A stretch of 20,475 bases of DNA from an uncultured Clostridia bacterium (GCA_944388635.1 CALXJN010000129.1:1-20475); one strand, 5' to 3'. Shown: positions 7,669 to 14,719, counted from the first letter of the stretch. Program-made: numbers and translations. Notes: a model not told the origin generated them from the sequence alone.

Positions 7669-7691
7669 TTACCTCAAAGGAGGTAAATTAT
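7664..7691 (+). promoter_or_regulatory. Hairpin covering the transposase ribosome binding site
   Basis: Arms ATAATTTACCTC (7664-7675) and GAGGTAAATTAT (7680-7691) pair perfectly over 12 bp around AAAG. The right arm holds the GGAGGT ribosome binding site and the first two bases of the start codon. RNA that reads in from outside would fold and block initiation; RNA from the internal promoter lacks the left arm. Confidence 0.7.
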
Positions 7692-9039
7692 GTTACAAAT
7701 GACAGAGAAAGAATTGAAAAAATTAAATACTATCAAGAAAATATTAGGAGGTGAATGTACTAAAAGAGAAGCTGTTGAAATTTTGGAAATAACAACCAGG
7801 CAAATAGACCGTCTAATTTTAAAATATAAAAATGATGGAGAAGCTGGATTTATACATAAAAGTAGAGGAAGAGAAAGTAAAAAGAAAATATCGGAAAATA
7901 TAAAAGAAGAAATAGTAAATCTTTATATAACAGAATATTTTGATTATAATTTTACACATTTTTATGAGGAAATCAGGGAAAAATATCAGCTATCCCCAAA
8001 AAGCATCGATAATATTTTAAATGAAGCAGATATTATTTCTCCTGAAGCCCAACATAAAACAATTAAATTATATAATGCAAATATGAAAAAAGCAATACGT
8101 CAAAAAGAAGCAACAAAAGAGCAAATAACGATATACCAAAAAAGACAAGAAATAGAAAAACAAAAACATATTAGACGTTCTTCATTATTATATAATTATG
8201 GACAAGAAGTTCAAATGGATGCAGCATTTGCAATTTGGTATGGAGAAAAAGCAAGAGCACTTCATTTAGCAGTTGATAAAGCGACTAAAAGAGTATTATA
8301 TGGTTGGTTTGACATTCAAGAAACGACAAGAGGATATTACATAATGCTTATGAATGTAATAACTAAATATGGTATTCCTAAGAAAATAAAAACGGATAAA
8401 AGAGGTACTTTTTCAGTAAATAATGTTAAAACTAAAAGTAATTTGAATGCAACACAATTTGGAAGAATTTGTGAAGAATTAGAAATATATCTTTCTTCAA
8501 GTAGTGATCCATTATTTAAGCCAAATGTTGAAAGAGAGAACAAAACTTTTAAAGGACGTTTGATAGCAGAGTTAAGGCATGAGAACATTATGGATGATGA
8601 TGAAGCTAATAAATATTTAAATGAAGTATTTATACCTAAAATGAATTCAAAATTTGCCTATGAAATTAATCCAGAAAAAAATGATATGAGAGAAAACAAA
8701 TATAGTTTAGAAGAATTAAATATTATCATATCAGAACAGTATATCAGAAAAGTGGATAATTCTTCGGCAATTAAGTATAAAGGAATTTATTATGTTCCAG
8801 TAGATATTGAAACAGGTGAAATTATTAGCTTTTCACGAAACACTTTATGCACCTTGATTATAGCTTACGATTATACATATTGGTGTAATATTGAAGATAA
8901 TTTATATATTCTTTCTGAAATAGAAGCCCCTAAAAAGAAAGTCTATCAAAAGACAACAAAAACAATAGAAGAAATAAATCGTTCTAAAGCACATAAACCT
9001 GCTCCTAATCATCCGTGGAGAAATTATATAAAGAACTAG
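7690..9039 (+). CDS. IS1202-family DDE transposase
   Basis: This 449-residue transposase cuts and joins the ends of its element. An N-terminal helix-turn-helix (about 19-60, KREAVEILEITTRQIDRLI) precedes a second DNA-binding stretch and a retroviral-integrase-like core with D177 (QMDAAF), D236 (KTDKRG) and E281 (NVEREN); the last two are 45 residues apart. The C-terminal 130 residues contain a small beta-rich segment (KYKGIYYVPVDIETG). The ATG at 7690 is chosen because GGAGGT lies 5 bases upstream; a second Met at codon 4 is also possible. It runs opposite to the flanking genes. There is no frameshift or internal stop. Confidence 0.93.
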   Translation: MLQMTEKELKKLNTIKKILGGECTKREAVEILEITTRQIDRLILKYKNDGEAGFIHKSRGRESKKKISENIKEEIVNLYITEYFDYNFTHFYEEIREKYQLSPKSIDNILNEADIISPEAQHKTIKLYNANMKKAIRQKEATKEQITIYQKRQEIEKQKHIRRSSLLYNYGQEVQMDAAFAIWYGEKARALHLAVDKATKRVLYGWFDIQETTRGYYIMLMNVITKYGIPKKIKTDKRGTFSVNNVKTKSNLNATQFGRICEELEIYLSSSSDPLFKPNVERENKTFKGRLIAELRHENIMDDDEANKYLNEVFIPKMNSKFAYEINPEKNDMRENKYSLEELNIIISEQYIRKVDNSSAIKYKGIYYVPVDIETGEIISFSRNTLCTLIIAYDYTYWCNIEDNLYILSEIEAPKKKVYQKTTKTIEEINRSKAHKPAPNHPWRNYIKN

Positions 9040-9057
9040 TTTTTATACTAGTTCTTT
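9030..9057 (+). terminator. Terminator overlapping the transposase stop codon
   Basis: AAAGAACTAGT (9030-9040) pairs with ACTAGTTCTTT (9047-9057) over 11 bp around a TTTTAT loop, and the stop codon TAG is within the left arm. The following tract is A/T-rich but not a clean T run. Confidence 0.6.
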
Positions 9058-9059
9058 AA

Positions 9060-9163
9060 AGACATTTTTATTTACAAACTACTTAACAGCAATTATTAAA
9101 CAAATAAAATTAAGACATTTTCACTTACGAACGAGTTAAAAAATTGAGACATTTTCATTTACG
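9060..9163 (-). repeat. Three subterminal repeats at the IS right end
   Basis: AGACATTTTYAYTTAC occurs at 9060-9075, 9113-9128 and 9147-9162, the inverse of the left-end set. The outer pair is 34 bp apart, exactly as at the left end; the inner spacing is 53 versus 57 bp. Confidence 0.75.
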
Positions 9164-9170
9164 AGTCACA
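9144..9170 (-). repeat. Right terminal inverted repeat of the IS
   Basis: It is 27 bp long, the exact reverse complement of 7548-7574, and ends CGAGTCACA directly against the right target duplication. Confidence 0.95.
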
Positions 9171-9373
9171 ATGATTTTTAGAAAATTTGGGATTTTGGTC
9201 GTTTGGGAACGATTCTAATTCACTAGTTGTGAGATGTTTGCTAAAAGAAGATAAAATATTTAATTTTATCTTCTTTGCGATTCTAGATAAGTCCCAAATG
9301 GCAAATCTGTTCTAAACAGCAAAAGCAAAAAATAAAAACCCATATTCTTGTGAACAAGGGCTTTTATATCCTA
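9171..9373. other. Intergenic DNA downstream of rplQ with the right target duplication
   Basis: The first 27 bases are the second copy of the IS target duplication. Next comes a perfect 14-bp hairpin (9244-9257 with 9263-9276, AAAGAAGATAAAAT and its complement), which may act as a second terminator. It is framed by GTTTGGGA/TCCCAAAT (9201-9208, 9292-9299) and a direct repeat CGATTCTA (9210-9217, 9278-9285). I see no gene here. Confidence 0.6.
9322..9368 (-). terminator. Terminator of the ribosomal protein operon
   Basis: Read on the minus strand after rplQ, AAAAGCCC pairs with GGGTTTTT around an inner TTG/CAA stem, followed by TTTTTATTTTTT. This is the normal form of an intrinsic terminator and marks the operon end. 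Confidence 0.75.
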
Positions 9374-9898
9374 TTATAATAATTCAAGTATAACTATTTC
9401 TGCTGAATCTCCTCTTCTTTTACCAAGTTTGATAATTCTTGTATAACCACCAACTCTTGATTCATATTTTGGAGCTATTTCATTAAATAGTTTTCCTGGT
9501 AAATCTATATTTTTACCATTGCTATCTTTTACTTTGTTTACTTTTGTCATTATTTTTCTTCTTGCATTTAATCTTGATGGATTATCTTTTTGTCTTTTTT
9601 CTGTAACTTCTTCTTTAACAACTTTTACATATTCTTTACCGTTTTTGCTTTTTGCAACTTCAGTAACTTTATTACCTTTGCTATCTATTTTAGCACGAAC
9701 AACTTTTACTTCAACTTCTTCAAAGTTATCTTTTTCTTTTATTGCAAGTGATATTATACTATCTGCAATTGCTTTAACTTCTTTAGCTCTAGCTTCTGTT
9801 GTTTGTATTTTTCCATTTACTAGTAAATCTGTTGTTTGTGTTCTAAGCATAGCTAATCTTTGAGCAGTTGTTTTACCTAATTTTCTATTTCTAGCCAT
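9374..9898 (-). CDS. rplQ: Large-subunit ribosomal protein bL17, enlarged form
   Basis: L17 lies near the exit tunnel of the 50S subunit. The start MARNRKLGKTTAQRLAMLRTQ and the end YESRVGGYTRIIKLGKRRGDSAEIVILEL match the family clearly. At 174 residues it is about 50 longer than the 113-130 typical of many bacteria. The extra part is a Lys/Val/Glu-rich segment at about residues 60-115 (around VVRAKIDSKGNKV and KNGKEYVKVV), before the conserved SRLNARRKI. Enlarged L17 is known in some Clostridia. The ribosome binding site is AAGGAGG. It is the last gene of the operon, separated from rpoA by 228 nt containing repeat copy A. Confidence 0.95.
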   Translation of the reverse strand: MARNRKLGKTTAQRLAMLRTQTTDLLVNGKIQTTEARAKEVKAIADSIISLAIKEKDNFEEVEVKVVRAKIDSKGNKVTEVAKSKNGKEYVKVVKEEVTEKRQKDNPSRLNARRKIMTKVNKVKDSNGKNIDLPGKLFNEIAPKYESRVGGYTRIIKLGKRRGDSAEIVILELL

Positions 9899-9959
9899 TT
9901 GTGATTATCCTCCTTTTTAGCTTTTTCTATATAATAACCATTTTCTCTTTTAAGCACTC

Positions 9960-10002
9960 AATTTTGAAAAGAAACAAACAGTGCTATGTTCATTTCAAAA
10001 TT
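9960..10002 (-). repeat. Truncated half-copy of the intercistronic palindrome
   Basis: The stretch AATTTTGAAAAGAAAC followed by GTGCTATG and CATTTCAAAATT aligns with the left part of copy F (20202-20240) but ends there. It closes on itself: AATTTTGAAA (9960-9969) with TTTCAAAATT (9993-10002). It looks like a deletion derivative placed beside the full copy A. Confidence 0.55.
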
Positions 10003-10003
10003 T

Positions 10004-10129
10004 TAGTTTGGAAAAGAATTAGTATATTGCTAGGCGTTTCAAATCAAAAAAGCGGAGGCGTACTAGTGTACGTTAAGCATTTTTTGTATTTGAAACAACG
10101 ACGCAAGATGCTGATTATTTTTCAAACTA
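10004..10129 (-). repeat. Intercistronic palindromic element, copy A (rpoA-rplQ)
   Basis: This is a 126-bp imperfect palindrome. Its outer helix TAGTTTG/CAAACTA includes the rpoA stop codon (10127-10129) as its last three bases. Inward come a wobble-rich helix, the invariant loop TAGGC (10031-10035)/AACGAC (10097-10102), a perfect 9-bp helix GTTTCAAAT/ATTTGAAAC, an A6/T6 helix, a GA-rich loop and the apex CGTAC/GTACG. The core is nearly identical to copy B, while the outer arms differ. It is transcribed within the operon. Confidence 0.88.
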
Positions 10130-11071
10130 CTCTTCTTGAGCAAAATCCAATCCCAACGAATGAAGCTTATTTGTAACTTCATCTAATGATTTTTTACCTA
10201 GATTTCTTACTTTCATCATATCTGCTTCTGTTTTATTTGCTAAATCTTGAACTGTAGAAATTCCTGCTCTTTTTAAGCAGTTAAAGCTTCTTACAGTTAA
10301 TTCTAGGTCCTCTATTGACATTTCTAGAACTCTTGCTGTCTTAGATTCTTCTTTTTCTACCATTATTTGTGTGTTTTTAGCAGCTTCTGATAAATCTATA
10401 AATAATGCTAAATGTTCTGTTATAACTTTAGCAGCTAAACTTATTGCTTCATATGGTTTTAAACTACCGTCTGTCCATACTTCTATTATTAATTTATCAA
10501 AGTCAACCATTTGACCTACTCTTGTATTTTCTACTTGATAATTTACCTTTTTTACTGGAGTAAATATTGAGTCTATTGGTAATACAGATATGTCTTGATT
10601 TTCTTTTTTGTTTTTAGCAGCTGTATTATATCCTCTACCTTTTTCAACTGTCATTTCCATTGTAAGATGTCCACCTTCTGAAACAGTTGCTATATGTAAT
10701 TCTGGATTTAATACTTCTATTGTTCCGTCAGTAATAATATCTCCTGCTGTAACTTCTCCTTCACCTTTGAAGTCTATTTTGACTATTTTGTCTTCGTTGT
10801 CATGTGATTTGAATCTAACGCCTTTTAAATTTACTATTATTTCAGAAACATCCTCAACTACGTTTGGTACTGTTGAAAATTCATGTACTACGCCGTCGAT
10901 TTTTATGCTTGTTATAGCACATCCTGGAAGTGATGAAAGTAATATTCTTCTTAATGAATTTCCAATTGTTACGCCATATCCACGTTCAAGTGGTTCACAT
11001 ATAAATTTAGCATAGTTATTTTGTTCATCCATATTTGTACATTCAATATTTGGCTTTTCAAATTCTATCAT
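10127..11071 (-). CDS. rpoA: RNA polymerase alpha subunit
   Basis: Alpha starts polymerase assembly as a dimer and binds promoter UP elements and activators. The 314-residue protein has the N-terminal assembly domain (about 1-230; ERGYGVTIGNSLRRILLSSLPG is the dimer-interface signature) and the C-terminal helix-hairpin-helix domain (about 250-310; SFNCLKRAGISTVQDL, RNLGKKSLDEV). The ribosome binding site is AGGAGGT. It lies between rpsD and rplQ, as usual. Both spacers are long and structured: an 11-bp long-range stem upstream and repeat copy A overlapping its stop codon downstream. Confidence 0.97.
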   Translation of the reverse strand: MIEFEKPNIECTNMDEQNNYAKFICEPLERGYGVTIGNSLRRILLSSLPGCAITSIKIDGVVHEFSTVPNVVEDVSEIIVNLKGVRFKSHDNEDKIVKIDFKGEGEVTAGDIITDGTIEVLNPELHIATVSEGGHLTMEMTVEKGRGYNTAAKNKKENQDISVLPIDSIFTPVKKVNYQVENTRVGQMVDFDKLIIEVWTDGSLKPYEAISLAAKVITEHLALFIDLSEAAKNTQIMVEKEESKTARVLEMSIEDLELTVRSFNCLKRAGISTVQDLANKTEADMMKVRNLGKKSLDEVTNKLHSLGLDFAQEE

Positions 11072-11086
11072 TTTTACCTCCTACTT

Positions 11087-11190
11087 TAGAAGTTAGAGAT
11101 TAGAGGGTAATTTTACCTTTATACTCTACTTCAACTTTTCTTTTTTTACTTATGTCTTTCATCCTACTGTTTTTGATTGTCTAACTTCTA
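11087..11190 (-). repeat. Long-range stem closing the rpsD-rpoA spacer
   Basis: TAGAAGTTAGA (11087-11097) and TCTAACTTCTA (11180-11190) pair perfectly over 11 bp. In the mRNA the 5' arm begins 4 nt after the rpsD stop and the 3' arm ends 2 nt before the rpoA ribosome binding site. The interior has a small GGTAA/TTACC hairpin but not the conserved core of copies A-F. Confidence 0.55.
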
Positions 11191-11194
11191 GCCA

Positions 11195-11821
11195 CTATTT
11201 AGAGTATAACTCAACTATCAAATGCTCTTCTACTGGAATGTCTACATCTTCTCTAGATGCTAATCTTATTACTTTACCGCTTAAATCGCTAGCATTTTTT
11301 TCTAACCATGCTGGAACAGGTCTTGAAGCATTTACTTCTACATTTTCTTTAACTATTGTTTTATCTTTTTTATTTTCTCTAACTTTTATTACATCTCCTG
11401 CTTTAACTAGGTAAGATGGAATACTAACTTTTTTACCATTAACTTCAAATAATCCGTGGTTTACTAGTTGTCTTGCTTGTGGTCTTGAAGAACCATATCC
11501 TAATCTATATACAACATTGTCTAATCTGCTTTCTAGAATTTGAAGTAAGTTTTCACCAGTTACTCCTTTTTTACTAGCAGCCATTTCGAAATATTTTCTA
11601 AATTGGTCTTCTCTAACTCCATAAAAAGCTTTAGTTTTTTGTTTTTCTCTTAATTGAACACCATATTCTGAAAGTTTTGCTTTCTTTTGTCCGTGCTCAC
11701 CTGGAGCATAATTTCTTCTTGATATTGCACATTTGTCTGTATAGCATCTTGAACCTTTTAAAAATAGTTTTTGTCCTTCTCTACGGCATATACGACATTG
11801 TTCGTCTTTATATCTTGACAT
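11195..11821 (-). CDS. rpsD: Small-subunit ribosomal protein uS4, zinc-binding form
   Basis: S4 starts assembly of the 30S body by binding the 16S 5' domain. The 208-residue protein keeps four cysteines (C9, C12, C26, C31) of the zinc-binding N-terminus, then the NYAPGEHGQ segment and an S4 RNA-binding domain at about 95-160 (ESRLDNVVYRLGYGSSRPQARQLVNHGLFEVNG). In other bacteria S4 represses translation of this operon; I did not identify such a site. The spacing to rpsK is 34 nt with a weak AGGTGT ribosome binding site. Confidence 0.97.
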   Translation of the reverse strand: MSRYKDEQCRICRREGQKLFLKGSRCYTDKCAISRRNYAPGEHGQKKAKLSEYGVQLREKQKTKAFYGVREDQFRKYFEMAASKKGVTGENLLQILESRLDNVVYRLGYGSSRPQARQLVNHGLFEVNGKKVSIPSYLVKAGDVIKVRENKKDKTIVKENVEVNASRPVPAWLEKNASDLSGKVIRLASREDVDIPVEEHLIVELYSK

Positions 11822-11855
11822 CTATTTTTTACACCTCTTTCTTTCTCTAATTATC

Positions 11856-12251
11856 CTATACTCTTCTTCTTTTTGGTGGTCTGCAACCATTATGTGGTAT
11901 TGGTGTTACATCTTTAATAGCACTAATCTCTAACCCAGCTGTTTGAAGAGCTCTAATTGCAGCTTCACGACCAGAACCTGGTCCTTTTACAAATACTTCT
12001 ACAGTCTTTAATCCATGTTCCATTGCAGCTTTTGCAGCTGTTTCTGCAGCTTGACCAGCAGCAAATGGTGTACTTTTTCTTGAACCTTTAAATCCAAGTT
12101 CTCCTGCACTTGCCCAAGAAATAACATTTCCTTGCATATCTGTAACTGAAACTATTGTATTATTGAAACTAGAATGAATATGTGCTGAACCTTTATCAAT
12201 GTTCTTTCTATTTCTTCTAGATGTTTTTCTTGTTACATTTTTATTAGCCAT
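11856..12251 (-). CDS. rpsK: Small-subunit ribosomal protein uS11
   Basis: S11 forms part of the 30S platform beside the mRNA exit. The 131-residue product has the expected core (AHIHSSFNNTIVSVTD, SAGELGFKGSRKSTPFAAG, VKGPGSGREAAIRAL) and ends in the conserved DVTPIPHNGCRPPKRRRV. The N-terminus is short and basic. The start ATG has AGGGAGG upstream. It is tightly spaced after rpsM with no structured insert. Confidence 0.97.
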   Translation of the reverse strand: MANKNVTRKTSRRNRKNIDKGSAHIHSSFNNTIVSVTDMQGNVISWASAGELGFKGSRKSTPFAAGQAAETAAKAAMEHGLKTVEVFVKGPGSGREAAIRALQTAGLEISAIKDVTPIPHNGCRPPKRRRV

Positions 12252-12267
12252 TTGGTATTAACCTCCC

Positions 12268-12639
12268 TTATTTCTTCTTACTTTTACTTACTAATTTTCT
12301 AGGACCTTTTCTTGTACGTGCATTAGTTTTTGTTCTTTGTCCTCTAACTGGTAAGCTCTTTCTATGTCTTAATCCTCTATAACAACCGATTTCTGTAAGT
12401 CTTTTGATATTAAGAGCAACTTCTCTTCTTAAATCACCTTCAACTTTGTAACTTTCATCGATTATTTTTCTTATGCTATTTACTTCATCGTCTGTCAAAT
12501 CTTTTACTCTAGTGTCTGGGTTAACTCCAGCTTGTTTAAGAATTTTATTAGAACTTGCTACACCTATTCCATAAATATATGTAAGTCCTATTTCTACTCT
12601 TTTTTCTCTAGGTAAATCAACTCCTGCTATACGAGCCAT
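12268..12639 (-). CDS. rpsM: Small-subunit ribosomal protein uS13
   Basis: S13 sits in the 30S head and contacts the 50S subunit and P-site tRNA. I place the start at the ATG at 12639 (MARIAGVDLPREKRVEIGLTYI), giving 123 residues, the normal length. The in-frame ATG 18 bases upstream overlaps the GGAGGT ribosome binding site and cannot use it. The central helix-two-turn-helix and the basic tail (RHRKSLPVRGQRTKTNARTR) are intact. Confidence 0.95.
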   Translation of the reverse strand: MARIAGVDLPREKRVEIGLTYIYGIGVASSNKILKQAGVNPDTRVKDLTDDEVNSIRKIIDESYKVEGDLRREVALNIKRLTEIGCYRGLRHRKSLPVRGQRTKTNARTRKGPRKLVSKSKKK

Positions 12640-12686
12640 GTTTTTAAGCACCTCCATTTTTATTTCTTTACATAAATATATATAAA

Positions 12687-12740
12687 CACAAATTTGATAT
12701 ACATCACAAAAAAGTGATATACAGCCGCATCGAATTTGTG
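12687..12740 (-). repeat. Hairpin in the rpmJ-rpsM spacer
   Basis: CACAAATTTGAT (12687-12698) pairs with ATCGAATTTGTG (12729-12740) over 12 bp with one wobble. Inside, ATCAC and GTGAT form a second stem around AAAAAA. The internal loop is uneven (ATAC against ATACAGCCGC). It is unrelated in sequence to copies A-F and has no trailing U-run, so it is not a typical terminator. Confidence 0.6.
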
Positions 12741-12766
12741 CTAATATCTAAAATTATTAAATTATT

Positions 12767-12880
12767 TTAACCTTGTCTTTGTTTGTGTTTTGGATTTTCA
12801 CAGATTACTCTTATAACACCTTTTCTTTTAATTACTTTGCACTTTTCGCACATTTTTTTAACAGATGGTCTTACTTTCAT
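12767..12880 (-). CDS. rpmJ: Large-subunit ribosomal protein bL36, zinc-binding form
   Basis: This short gene encodes 37 residues: MKVRPSVKKMCEKCKVIKRK at the start and NPKHKQRQG at the end. It retains the zinc ligands C11, C14, C27 and H32, the standard C+ form. L36 binds 23S rRNA late in 50S assembly. The ribosome binding site is GGGAGG before the ATG at 12880. It lies between infA and rpsM, as usual, and is followed by a hairpin-bearing spacer. Confidence 0.95.
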   Translation of the reverse strand: MKVRPSVKKMCEKCKVIKRKGVIRVICENPKHKQRQG

Positions 12881-12913
12881 TGTTTAAACCTCCCTTTATT
12901 GATTGTAGATTGA

Positions 12914-13132
12914 TTATTTTGCTCTCCATGTTATTCTTCCACGGTTTAAGTCATATGGCGAAAGCTCTAATTTTACTTTATCGCCTGGTAATATTTTTAT
13001 ATAGTTCATTCTAAGTTTCCCTGAAATATGGGCAAGTACTTGATGTCCATTTGCTAGTTCTACTTTGAATGTTGTATTAGGTAATGTTTCTACTACAGTT
13101 CCCTCTACTTCTATAACATCTTCTTTTGACAA
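12914..13132 (-). CDS. infA: Translation initiation factor IF-1
   Basis: IF-1 blocks the 30S A site during initiation. The 72-residue product is a single S1-type OB fold with the usual MSKEDVIEVEGTV start and ends LSPYDLNRGRITWRAK. The ribosome binding site is GAGGAGGA. The spacer to map is 66 nt and holds no KOW-domain gene, which some Clostridia have at this position. Confidence 0.97.
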   Translation of the reverse strand: MSKEDVIEVEGTVVETLPNTTFKVELANGHQVLAHISGKLRMNYIKILPGDKVKLELSPYDLNRGRITWRAK

Positions 13133-13198
13133 TCTACTTTCCTCCTCTTATTTTTTAAGATTTTTTCTTACAATTAACTAATGTATTATACCTCATTT

Positions 13199-13969
13199 TT
13201 AAAGTATTGTCAATACTTTTGGTTCATTTTCTGTGACAAGAATAGTATTTTCATAATGTGCTGATAATGAGCCATCTTCTGTAACGATTGTCCAACCGTC
13301 ATCTAGCTCAAGTATATCCGGCTTTCCTGCTATTACCATTGGCTCTATTGCAAGTGTCATTCCCTTTTCTATTCTTGGTCCTGTACCTGCTTTGCCATAA
13401 TTTGGTATGCCTGGATCTTCATGCATTTCTCTTCCTATTCCATGTCCTTGGAATTCTCTTACAACACTAAATCCATTTTTCTTGACGAATTCTCCTATTG
13501 CATGAGATATATCTCCAATTCTATATCCTGGTTTTGCATATTTTATTCCTTCGAAAAATGCTTTTTGTGTTATATCTACTAATTTTTCTGCTTCTTTGCT
13601 GCCTTTTCCAACTATAAATGTTCTTGCTGCATCTCCATTATAACCATTTTTTAATGCAACTAAGTCAATACTTATGACATCTCCTTCTTTTAGATGTACT
13701 CTATTTGATGGGATACCATGTATTACTTCATCATTTATTGAAGCACATATTGTGCTTGGAAAATCTGGCACTCCTTTTTGATAGCTTGGATACCCTTTTT
13801 GGGCAGGAATACCTCCGTTTTCTCTAATTACTTTTTCAGCAATTTTATCAAGTTCTCCGGTTGATATTCCTGGTTTAATTACTTCTTCCATTTTTTTATG
13901 AACAAGTGCAACTATCTTACATGCTTCTTTTATCAATTCTATTTCCCTATTAGATTTTATTTCTATCAT
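13199..13969 (-). CDS. map: Methionine aminopeptidase, type I
   Basis: It removes the initiator Met from new proteins. The 256-residue pita-bread enzyme has every metal ligand of the family: D102 (SIDLVAL), D113 (NGDAARTF), H176 (GHGIGREMH), E209 (AIEPMV) and E240 (HYENTI), plus H84 in HGIP. There is no SH3-like or zinc N-terminal extension, so it is the short type Ia form. It follows adk by 29 nt, as in most Firmicute spc operons. Confidence 0.97.
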   Translation of the reverse strand: MIEIKSNREIELIKEACKIVALVHKKMEEVIKPGISTGELDKIAEKVIRENGGIPAQKGYPSYQKGVPDFPSTICASINDEVIHGIPSNRVHLKEGDVISIDLVALKNGYNGDAARTFIVGKGSKEAEKLVDITQKAFFEGIKYAKPGYRIGDISHAIGEFVKKNGFSVVREFQGHGIGREMHEDPGIPNYGKAGTGPRIEKGMTLAIEPMVIAGKPDILELDDGWTIVTEDGSLSAHYENTILVTENEPKVLTIL

Positions 13970-13998
13970 TATCGATTCTCTTTTCTAATTTTGAAATA

Positions 13999-14664
13999 TT
14001 ATTTTTTTATTATTTCAAGTAAGTCTTTCGCAACATCTGCCCCCATTCTGTTTATTGAAATACTTACTTTTTCTGTTCTTAATACGCCTTTATCCTCATA
14101 ATATTTTACGAGTGGGCTTGTTTTTTCTTCATATATTTCAAGTCTTCTATTTATTGCCTCTGGATCTGAATCATCTTCTCTTTGCTTTAGTGGAGAACCA
14201 CATTTATCGCAAATTCCTTCTACTTTTGGTGGATCTAACTTTATATTATATGAAGCTTTACAATCTTTATTTGAGCAAATTCTTCTTGTAACCATTCTAT
14301 CGATTATCTCATCTCTAGGTGTTACTAAGTTTACTACTAAATCAACTTTTTTACCCATTTTATTTAACATTTCATCTAACTTTTCCGCTTGTTCGATTGT
14401 TCTTGGAAATCCGTCTAATATTACCCCATTTTTTGCATCATCCCAAGTTAATCTGTCTTGTACCATAGGTACAGTTATTTCGTCAGGAACTAAATTTCCT
14501 GAGCTTATATATTCATTAGCCTTTATACCAAGTTCAGTCTTATCACTGATATTTTTTCTAAATATATCTCCTGTAGAAACTTGAGGAATTCCTGTTTCCT
14601 TACTTAAAATTCCAGCAACAGTTCCTTTACCAGTTCCTTGTGCACCAAGCATAATTATTATCAT
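13999..14664 (-). CDS. adk: Adenylate kinase, zinc-binding LID form
   Basis: It converts ATP and AMP to two ADP. The 221-residue protein has the P-loop GAQGTGKGT (7-15; Ala-Gln in place of the more usual Pro-Pro/Pro-Gly), the AMP-binding DGFPR (84-88) and a LID domain with four cysteines (C130, C135, C152, C155) that bind a structural zinc, normal for Gram-positive enzymes. The spacer upstream from secY contains repeat copy B. The ribosome binding site is AAAGGT, weak for this operon. Confidence 0.96.
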   Translation of the reverse strand: MIIIMLGAQGTGKGTVAGILSKETGIPQVSTGDIFRKNISDKTELGIKANEYISSGNLVPDEITVPMVQDRLTWDDAKNGVILDGFPRTIEQAEKLDEMLNKMGKKVDLVVNLVTPRDEIIDRMVTRRICSNKDCKASYNIKLDPPKVEGICDKCGSPLKQREDDSDPEAINRRLEIYEEKTSPLVKYYEDKGVLRTEKVSISINRMGADVAKDLLEIIKK

Positions 14665-14719
14665 ATTATTTTTTTACCTTTCAAAATATATTTTTATATA
14701 TTGTTTGATTTGAATCGCT

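Larger units (their letters stand above)
7548..9170 (+). mobile_element. IS1202-like insertion sequence, complete, 1623 bp
   Basis: The element is bounded by perfect 27-bp terminal inverted repeats (7548-7574 and 9144-9170; TGTGACTCG at the tip) and flanked by a 27-bp direct target duplication. It carries one DDE transposase. Both the transposase sequence style (QMDAAFAIWYG, then TDKRGTF, then NVERENKTFKGRL) and the long duplication fit the IS1202 family, which in Streptococcus pneumoniae was described with a 27-bp duplication. The element is inserted between the ribosomal operon terminator and the cdaA operon promoter, so no gene is broken. All parts appear intact and probably active. Confidence 0.92.

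Noticed and set aside
9244..9276. Hairpin as a seventh copy of the palindromic family
   Set aside because: It has neither the TAGGC/AACGAC loop nor the core; it is a simple AT-rich stem, probably a terminator.
9901..10176. Plus-strand ORF across repeat copy A
   Set aside because: It spans the palindrome and the antisense of rpoA, has no ribosome binding site, and similar frames are not kept in the other copies.
12639..12657. Longer rpsM start giving an N-terminal MEVLKN extension
   Set aside because: That ATG overlaps the ribosome binding site; MARIAGV is the family start.
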